DNA of 64,000 nt from an uncultured Duncaniella sp. (lineage in GTDB: Bacteria > Bacteroidota > Bacteroidia > Bacteroidales > Muribaculaceae): positions 62,001 through 126,000 of the forward strand of contig CAJUIX010000008.1 in the NCBI GenBank assembly GCA_910586665.1. Reading direction: 5' to 3'. This document shows, one piece after another, positions 59,383 to 64,000 of this stretch. Each line of letters starts with the position of its first letter. Within the stretch, counting starts at the first letter, position 1. Under the pieces are notes generated by a model, which ran no database searches, had not been told where the DNA came from, and was given only the letters and a program-made list of their open reading frames with translations. Both the position numbers and the translations under genes were made by a program.

Positions 59383-60984
59383 ATGATACTCACTCTCCCG
59401 CCGAGGACTGGCGCAGAGCCTCTTAGTGTCGACACCTCGGAAAACAGACAAATAATAATTATCGGGGCCAACGGCTCCGGCAAGACCCGTTTTGCCAACC
59501 GCCTCATGCACGACCTCGGGCCGGCAGCCTTCAAAATGTCGGCCATAAAGGCCATCTACGGTAAGGAGGAGGAAAACAGGCAGGAAGGTTCCATCGACAC
59601 CCTCTATCATGAGGTCACCGACGGGGGCGCAGGCATCATCCGCGGCGACATCAAGGGTGAGTTTGAGCGTATGCTCGCCCTCCTGCTCCACGAGGAGATG
59701 CTAAAACTCATCGACTTCAAGTATCATCAGGAAGAAGGCACGGTCCATAACAGCAAAAAGTCCCGCTCGCGCGACAACCTGCCCCTCACGAGGCTCGACC
59801 GTCTCATAAAGCTGTGGCAGAAAATCTTCCCGGACAACAAGGTACTCATCGAGAGCGGCAAAATGATATTCGGGCGCGAGCGCTCGGACGACACCTACTC
59901 CTCCGCCAAACTTTCGGCAGGCGAGCGGGCGGTGATGTACTATATCGGAGCCTCGATGTTTGCCCCGAGGGACGGTGTAATCTTTGTTGAGTCGCCCGAT
60001 CTCTTCCTCCACCCAAGCTCCATCCGCTCACTTTGGGACAGCATCGAGCAGCTGCGCCCCGACTGTACTTTCATCTATATCACACACGACCTCTCATTCG
60101 CCTCCACGCGCAGCGAGAGCATCACAGTGTGGGTAAAGGGATGCGACCCGGCCCACGGGGAGTGGGACTACGACTTCATGGCATCTGCCGACGGCCTGAA
60201 CGACGAAGTATACCTTGCCATCGTCGGCGCCCGCAAACCGGTGCTCTTCATCGAGGGGGACGGCGTAAACTCGATTGACGCCAAGCTCTACCCGCTGATA
60301 TTCAGAGAGTACACCGTCAAATCGCTCGGCGGATGCGACAGAGTGATTGAGTCAACCCGCACCTTCAACAGTCTCCGCGCCTTCCACAACCTCGACGCCC
60401 GCGGTATCGTGGACCGCGACCGCCGCGACGAGGGGGAGGTGAACTATCTCAGAGCCAAGAAAATCTATGTTCCCGACGTGGCCGAAATCGAAAACATCTT
60501 CATGATAGAGGATGTGGTCAGAGCCGTGGCACGCCACTACCGCCGCGACGAGGAGGAGGTGTTCCGCAAGGTCAAGAAATCAATCCTGCGCCTCTTCGAG
60601 ACCGACCTGCGCCAACAGGCACTCATGCACACGCGCCACATAGTCAAGAAGACTGTCGAGCACCGCATCGACGGCCGCTTCGCAAACATCAACAAGCTTG
60701 AGGAGCACATCAACGACCTCTGCCAGTCCATCAACCCGCGCGGAATATACGAACAGTACTGCCGCGACTTCAGGAGCTACGTCGCCCAGGGAGACTACGC
60801 CTCCGTGCTAAGGGTCTACAACCGCAAGACCATGCTCTCGGAGAGCCACGTCGCACGCGCATGCGGCCTTCGCCGCGACGACAAGGACAGCTACATCAAG
60901 GCCATACTCGCCATACTCCGCGACGACAGAGGCCCGGCATCAACCATACGCGACGCCATCCGCTCAACCTTCCGTCTTGAATAG
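59383..60984 (+). CDS. Fused AAA ATPase-DUF4435 (TOPRIM-like) protein, merged PARIS-like
   Basis: A 533-residue cytoplasmic protein. N-terminal ABC-like ATPase: Walker A GANGSGKT at 28-35, signature-like LSAGERAVMYY near 180, Walker B GVIFVESPDLFLHPS near 202-216, then YITHDLSFAST. C-terminal domain: VLFIEGDGVNSIDAKLYP from about 287 (acidic E and D), KSLGGCDRVIES, then GIVDRDRRDEGE near 341, the E...D-x-D layout of a TOPRIM/DUF4435 domain. This is the combination of PARIS components AriA and AriB in one chain (family knowledge). In PARIS the ATPase releases the nuclease part on phage infection, causing abortive infection. Assignment as a true PARIS rather than another ATPase-DUF4435 system is not certain. 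It follows the AraC gene by 6 bp. Confidence 0.8.
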   Translation: MILTLPPRTGAEPLSVDTSENRQIIIIGANGSGKTRFANRLMHDLGPAAFKMSAIKAIYGKEEENRQEGSIDTLYHEVTDGGAGIIRGDIKGEFERMLALLLHEEMLKLIDFKYHQEEGTVHNSKKSRSRDNLPLTRLDRLIKLWQKIFPDNKVLIESGKMIFGRERSDDTYSSAKLSAGERAVMYYIGASMFAPRDGVIFVESPDLFLHPSSIRSLWDSIEQLRPDCTFIYITHDLSFASTRSESITVWVKGCDPAHGEWDYDFMASADGLNDEVYLAIVGARKPVLFIEGDGVNSIDAKLYPLIFREYTVKSLGGCDRVIESTRTFNSLRAFHNLDARGIVDRDRRDEGEVNYLRAKKIYVPDVAEIENIFMIEDVVRAVARHYRRDEEEVFRKVKKSILRLFETDLRQQALMHTRHIVKKTVEHRIDGRFANINKLEEHINDLCQSINPRGIYEQYCRDFRSYVAQGDYASVLRVYNRKTMLSESHVARACGLRRDDKDSYIKAILAILRDDRGPASTIRDAIRSTFRLE

Positions 60985-61017
60985 GCCGGTCAGCTCCCCC
61001 AATAAGCCCCATAAACA

Positions 61018-61062
61018 GCGCATCTGCGGTGCAAAGCTCTATGCTCCACACCGCAGATGCGC
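61018..61062. terminator. Shared bidirectional terminator
   Basis: GCGCATCTGCGGTG (61018-61031) pairs perfectly with CACCGCAGATGCGC (61049-61062), between the convergent ATPase-DUF4435 and transglycosylase genes. T-rich sequence follows only weakly on the plus strand (GTTTGTATAAT). Confidence 0.7.
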
Positions 61063-61103
61063 CGTTTGTATAATGGCTATACAAATTTTATCTTCTTCAG
61101 TCC

Positions 61104-62861
61104 TTATCTCCTCCTGCGAGTTGACTTCTTGGCTGCCTGCTTCGGTGGAATCTTCAAGGTCTTACCTGCACGAAGACTTGTACTCTTGCCCATGCCGTTT
61201 GCGGCCTGGATTGCGGCTACAGTAGTGCCATATCTGCGCGCGAGAGCGCCAAGAGTGTCTCCGTTTTTGATTTTATGTACCGTTGGCTTTGCTGCGGCAG
61301 CCTTCGGAGCGGCCTTGGCCGGAGTCTGCTTGGCCTTGGGGGCTGCTGCCTTGGTGCTCTTCGGGGCAGGCTCCTCTGTCGCAGCCTTGGCAGTGCTTCT
61401 TTCAGCCGCCGGAGCGGTCTGGTCGGCCACAGCCTCGCGAAGCTCCTGGGGGCTTACCTGCGCAAGCTCGGATGCTGCCACAACCTTTACATTTTCAGGG
61501 CTGACACGCTCGAATACCTCGATTTTAAGCACATCGCCCTCCTTCACCTTGCCGCGACGGAGCTGGTTCCAGCGCTTGATGTCGGTAGCCGATACACCGT
61601 ACTGGCGTGCTATGTCGCGGATGCTCTCGCCGCGGGTCACCGTGTGGGTCTTGACAGTCATACGCTCTGTCATCTGCGCCTGTGCTATCTCATTGTTCAC
61701 CTCCGAGTTCAGCGACTGGCGGCTTGCCTGTGTTAGGTTGGCCGCACCGTTGTCGCCCGAAGGGGCCACGGCCACATCTTCCGTGCCGGGCTCCACATGG
61801 CTGCGGCGGGCATACAGCTCCGAATCATATTCAAGGATGCGCTTCTCGCTCATGACGTAGCTCAGACACTGCTGGGTCGGGAGAGTGAGGGTGTAAGGAC
61901 GGTAGTCGCCCGGAATGACGTCCTTGAGATACTGCGGGTTGAGCATACGGATTTCCTCTACGGGAATATTGAGCACTGCCGCAATCTGGTTGAAGTGGAC
62001 ATATTTGTTGACCACGACGGTATCGGTGGTCAGATGGCGCTTTATGATGGTCGGCGAGATGCCGTGCTTGCCATAGTAGTTCATGACATAGTTGGCGGCA
62101 ATGAACACGGGGACATAGCCGCGGGTCTCGGGGAGGAGATAGTCATAGATTTCCCAAAAGTCCTTCTTGCCCTCGCCGGCGCGGCGCAGAGCCTTGTTGA
62201 CGTTGCCGGGACCGCAGTTGTAGGCGGCGATGGCGAGCGACCAGTCATTGTAAATCTCGTAGAGCTGCTTGAGATAGCGGGCGGCATTGCGCGACGACAG
62301 GCGCACATCGCGACGCTCGTCGACGAGCGAGTTGACCTCCATTCCAAGCCCCTTGGCCGTGGCCGGCATGAACTGCCAGAGCCCCGCTGCTCCCGCACGC
62401 GAGATAGCGTTGGGGTTTATGGCCGACTCGATGACCGGCAGATACTGCAATTCGGTAGGCATCCCCTCCTTGATAAGCTCCTCGACAAAAATTGGACCGT
62501 AGTAGCTGTGGAGCGCGAGCATATCGGCCACGAGTCCGCGCTTCTTGGTGAGATACATATTGATAAAGTTGCCTACAATCGAGTTGTAAGGCATCTCTAT
62601 GACCGTCGGAAGCACCTTGAGGCGCTGCTCATACTCCTGCGGGGTAGCTGTCTGCTCCCCTCCGAGGTCCACGCCGGGCACGACATAGTTCTTTATATAG
62701 AAATTCTCCTCGAGCTGGCGCGTCTGCGTCTCGAAACTCTCGGGAGCAATAATATTATCGTCTGTAATCGACTGCTTTATATCAAGTATGGACCGGGCGC
62801 TGAGCGTGGAGAGCGACGACAGGCCTACGGCAAACAATGTGGCAAGTATTGATTTCTTCAT
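61104..62861 (-). CDS. mltD: LysM-containing lytic transglycosylase (MltD-like)
   Basis: Cleaves peptidoglycan glycan strands with formation of anhydromuramyl ends. The 585 residues show a signal peptide (to about 22), an SLT domain (about 110-260) with catalytic E145 in LPVIESAINPNAISRAGAAGLWQFMPATAKGLG and AAYNCGPGNVNKAL, a middle region, and two LysM modules. The first LysM is near 390-440 (HTVTRGESIRDIARQYGVSATDIKRWNQL). The second is near 530-575 (HKIKNGDTLGALARRYGTTVAAIQAANGM). They are joined by an alanine/lysine/proline-rich linker. The extreme C-terminus is basic (KKSTRRRR). Downstream of the DUF5683 gene by 43 bp in the usual Bacteroidales order. Confidence 0.93.
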   Translation of the reverse strand: MKKSILATLFAVGLSSLSTLSARSILDIKQSITDDNIIAPESFETQTRQLEENFYIKNYVVPGVDLGGEQTATPQEYEQRLKVLPTVIEMPYNSIVGNFINMYLTKKRGLVADMLALHSYYGPIFVEELIKEGMPTELQYLPVIESAINPNAISRAGAAGLWQFMPATAKGLGMEVNSLVDERRDVRLSSRNAARYLKQLYEIYNDWSLAIAAYNCGPGNVNKALRRAGEGKKDFWEIYDYLLPETRGYVPVFIAANYVMNYYGKHGISPTIIKRHLTTDTVVVNKYVHFNQIAAVLNIPVEEIRMLNPQYLKDVIPGDYRPYTLTLPTQQCLSYVMSEKRILEYDSELYARRSHVEPGTEDVAVAPSGDNGAANLTQASRQSLNSEVNNEIAQAQMTERMTVKTHTVTRGESIRDIARQYGVSATDIKRWNQLRRGKVKEGDVLKIEVFERVSPENVKVVAASELAQVSPQELREAVADQTAPAAERSTAKAATEEPAPKSTKAAAPKAKQTPAKAAPKAAAAKPTVHKIKNGDTLGALARRYGTTVAAIQAANGMGKSTSLRAGKTLKIPPKQAAKKSTRRRR

Positions 62862-62904
62862 TATGGTATTATTTCAGTTGAGAGACGGTTGGATGAGAGA
62901 TTTT

Positions 62905-63807
62905 CTAAAAATTGAGCGCCCAGTAGACCCCGACACCCGGCAGCGACATGCCTCTCTTGCTTTCGCTCGGCATCAATGTCGGCGCGATGTCAACACTAAG
63001 GTTGGGCGATATGTCGAAATGCGCCAGCTGGGCATCCACATAGGCATCAATCATAGCAATCATATAGACCCCGACCATACATATTATACAGAGGTCCCTG
63101 TTGCGGCGATACATATTTTTTCGCCGCTTCAGCAGGTCGGTCAGCCATCCTTTGTCAAGATCTGACTCATTGACTGTCGGTGCGAAGAAATCCATATAGC
63201 TGTTGGTCGAGGGGTCATTGTCCATTATGTCCGAATAGGCACGGGTATAGTCCCGCAGCATCGTGTTGTTCCAGTTGGTGGCATAACCAAGACCCATAAA
63301 GGCACCGACCACGATAGGGAGCTTCCAGTAGCGGCGGTTATAAAGCTGACCGAGTCCGGGGAAAAGGGCCGACATCCATACAGCTCTTGTCGGGTCGGGT
63401 GTAAAGGTAAACTTATTTTCCGCCGTCAGTCCCGCCACGGTGTCACTCGGATTTACGAGGGGTGCATTGGCCACTGCCACGGTGTCAATAGGCACAATTG
63501 AAACAGAGTCCCCTCTGACCGTCATGCTGTCAAGCACCACCGCCGCAGGCACCTCTATCGGCTGTCCGACAGGAAAACTGTCAGGCAGATGGCTTATCGG
63601 CGACTGCTTTCGGCGCTCGGGTCTGACAGGCTTCACCGGGCGCTTGGGCCTCTCGGTGAGAGTGGTGTCGGAGGTCGAGGCGAGGGAATCTCTAAAAGTT
63701 TCAGAAAAAATGTTAAACGGGCATAGCAGCACGATTAAAATCATGCCGGCAAGCACTCCGATTAATGGTCGTATGTGGTGAATATCTTTTTCCGCTTCAG
63801 ATTGCAT
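62905..63807 (-). CDS. DUF5683 domain membrane protein
   Basis: A 300-residue protein with an N-terminal membrane helix (about 15-32), a proline/arginine-rich periplasmic linker and the DUF5683 domain (about 135-300). The domain has RAVWMSALFPGLGQLYNRRYWKLPIVVGAFMGLGYATNW, DYTRAYSDIMDNDP, RRNRDLCIICMVGVYMIAMIDAYVDAQLAHFDIS and two or three membrane segments. DUF5683 is of unknown function and sits between parB and the transglycosylase gene in many Bacteroidales genomes (family knowledge), as here. Confidence 0.88.
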   Translation of the reverse strand: MQSEAEKDIHHIRPLIGVLAGMILIVLLCPFNIFSETFRDSLASTSDTTLTERPKRPVKPVRPERRKQSPISHLPDSFPVGQPIEVPAAVVLDSMTVRGDSVSIVPIDTVAVANAPLVNPSDTVAGLTAENKFTFTPDPTRAVWMSALFPGLGQLYNRRYWKLPIVVGAFMGLGYATNWNNTMLRDYTRAYSDIMDNDPSTNSYMDFFAPTVNESDLDKGWLTDLLKRRKNMYRRNRDLCIICMVGVYMIAMIDAYVDAQLAHFDISPNLSVDIAPTLMPSESKRGMSLPGVGVYWALNF

Positions 63808-63880
63808 CTTTGTTTATCAAACTAAGAACCAAGCCATTACACAACGACACGCTTTGTATCACCGCCAAGGCTGAGGCCAA

Positions 63881-64000
63881 TCACTGCTTTGCAGTGTCAA
63901 AGATAGCAATTAATCTTTCAAGTTCCGCCTCATCTTTGAATGAAAATGAAATTTTTCCCTTGCCGGAAGCGTCGCAGGTCAGCTTCACGGGGGTACTGAA
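63881..64000 (-). CDS. parB: Chromosome partitioning protein ParB, C-terminal end (partial)
   Basis: The last 39 codons of a gene reading leftwards from beyond the right edge, with TGA at 63881-63883. The translated end reads STPVKLTCDASGKGKISFSF and then KDEAELERLIAIFDTAKQ, the dimerisation-domain end typical of Bacteroidales ParB. The DUF5683 and transglycosylase genes downstream support the call, since parA-parB-DUF5683-transglycosylase is a conserved order. No parS-like palindrome was noticed in the window. Confidence 0.82.
   Translation of the reverse strand, partial: FSTPVKLTCDASGKGKISFSFKDEAELERLIAIFDTAKQ

Overview
The window looks like a chromosomal segment of a gut Bacteroidales bacterium, probably from the Muribaculaceae/Bacteroidaceae side of the order (inference; no marker gene fixes the species). 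Reasons: TAnnTTTG-type -7 boxes lie ahead of many genes; a one-protein hybrid two-component regulator sits next to glycoside hydrolases; and there are DUF695, DUF6155, DUF5106-like, NigD-like and DUF5683 proteins plus a parB / DUF5683 / LysM transglycosylase order usual for this group. No tRNA, rRNA, transposase, phage gene or CRISPR array was seen.

Layout. 1-1595: 5' part of a giant secreted coiled-coil protein, reading off the left edge. 2.1-5.4 kb: two small conserved proteins and the thiol-disulfide transporter DsbD. 5.6-7.8 kb: GH36 alpha-galactosidase. 7.95-9.7 kb: a two-gene ATPase plus putative nuclease module that resembles an unclassified defence system. 9.8-11.9 kb: ilvE, an HD phosphohydrolase and a lipoprotein. 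12.1-24.0 kb: a carbohydrate locus made of a hybrid sensor/regulator and a tight GH31-GH2-GH3 operon, resembling the exo-acting half of a xyloglucan locus but with no SusC/SusD here. 24.2-28.1 kb: membrane-anchored AraC regulator, small membrane protein, MscS channel, LrgAB.

28.2-48.6 kb is the most unusual part. Two tandem copies of a two-gene operon each encode a ~2,280-residue secreted coiled-coil protein with a C-terminal dockerin-type repeat, followed by a smaller protein with two N-terminal cohesin-like domains and a helical-repeat region. All four complete proteins end in related C-terminal tails that look like surface-sorting domains. The two large genes share an almost identical ~437-bp leader/promoter block, although their coding interiors have diverged. 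The two small genes share a structured 3' UTR. A free-standing promoter-terminator unit at about 28.22-28.42 kb carries the same 3' UTR module and may be a small RNA. A 19-nt stretch of that module is perfectly complementary to the ribosome-binding region of the third large gene at the left edge.

48.7-58.2 kb: a stand-alone adenylation-domain protein lacking key lysines, a four-subunit 2-oxoacid:ferredoxin oxidoreductase operon, a NigD-like lipoprotein coupled to a LolD-type ATPase, pfkA, a cyclophilin, a glycosyltransferase and a small hypothetical. 58.4-61.0 kb: an AraC regulator followed after 6 bp by a fused AAA ATPase-DUF4435 protein like merged PARIS defence proteins. 61.1-64.0 kb: LysM lytic transglycosylase, DUF5683 protein and the 3' end of parB, reading off the right edge.

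Functional reading. The carbohydrate locus would trim oligosaccharides in the periplasm under control of the adjacent sensor. The 28-48 kb locus would build a surface fibre or scaffold whose two proteins could join through cohesin-dockerin contacts. The two ATPase modules are candidate anti-phage systems. The rest is core metabolism and envelope maintenance. All assignments were made by reading the sequence; none was checked by a database search.
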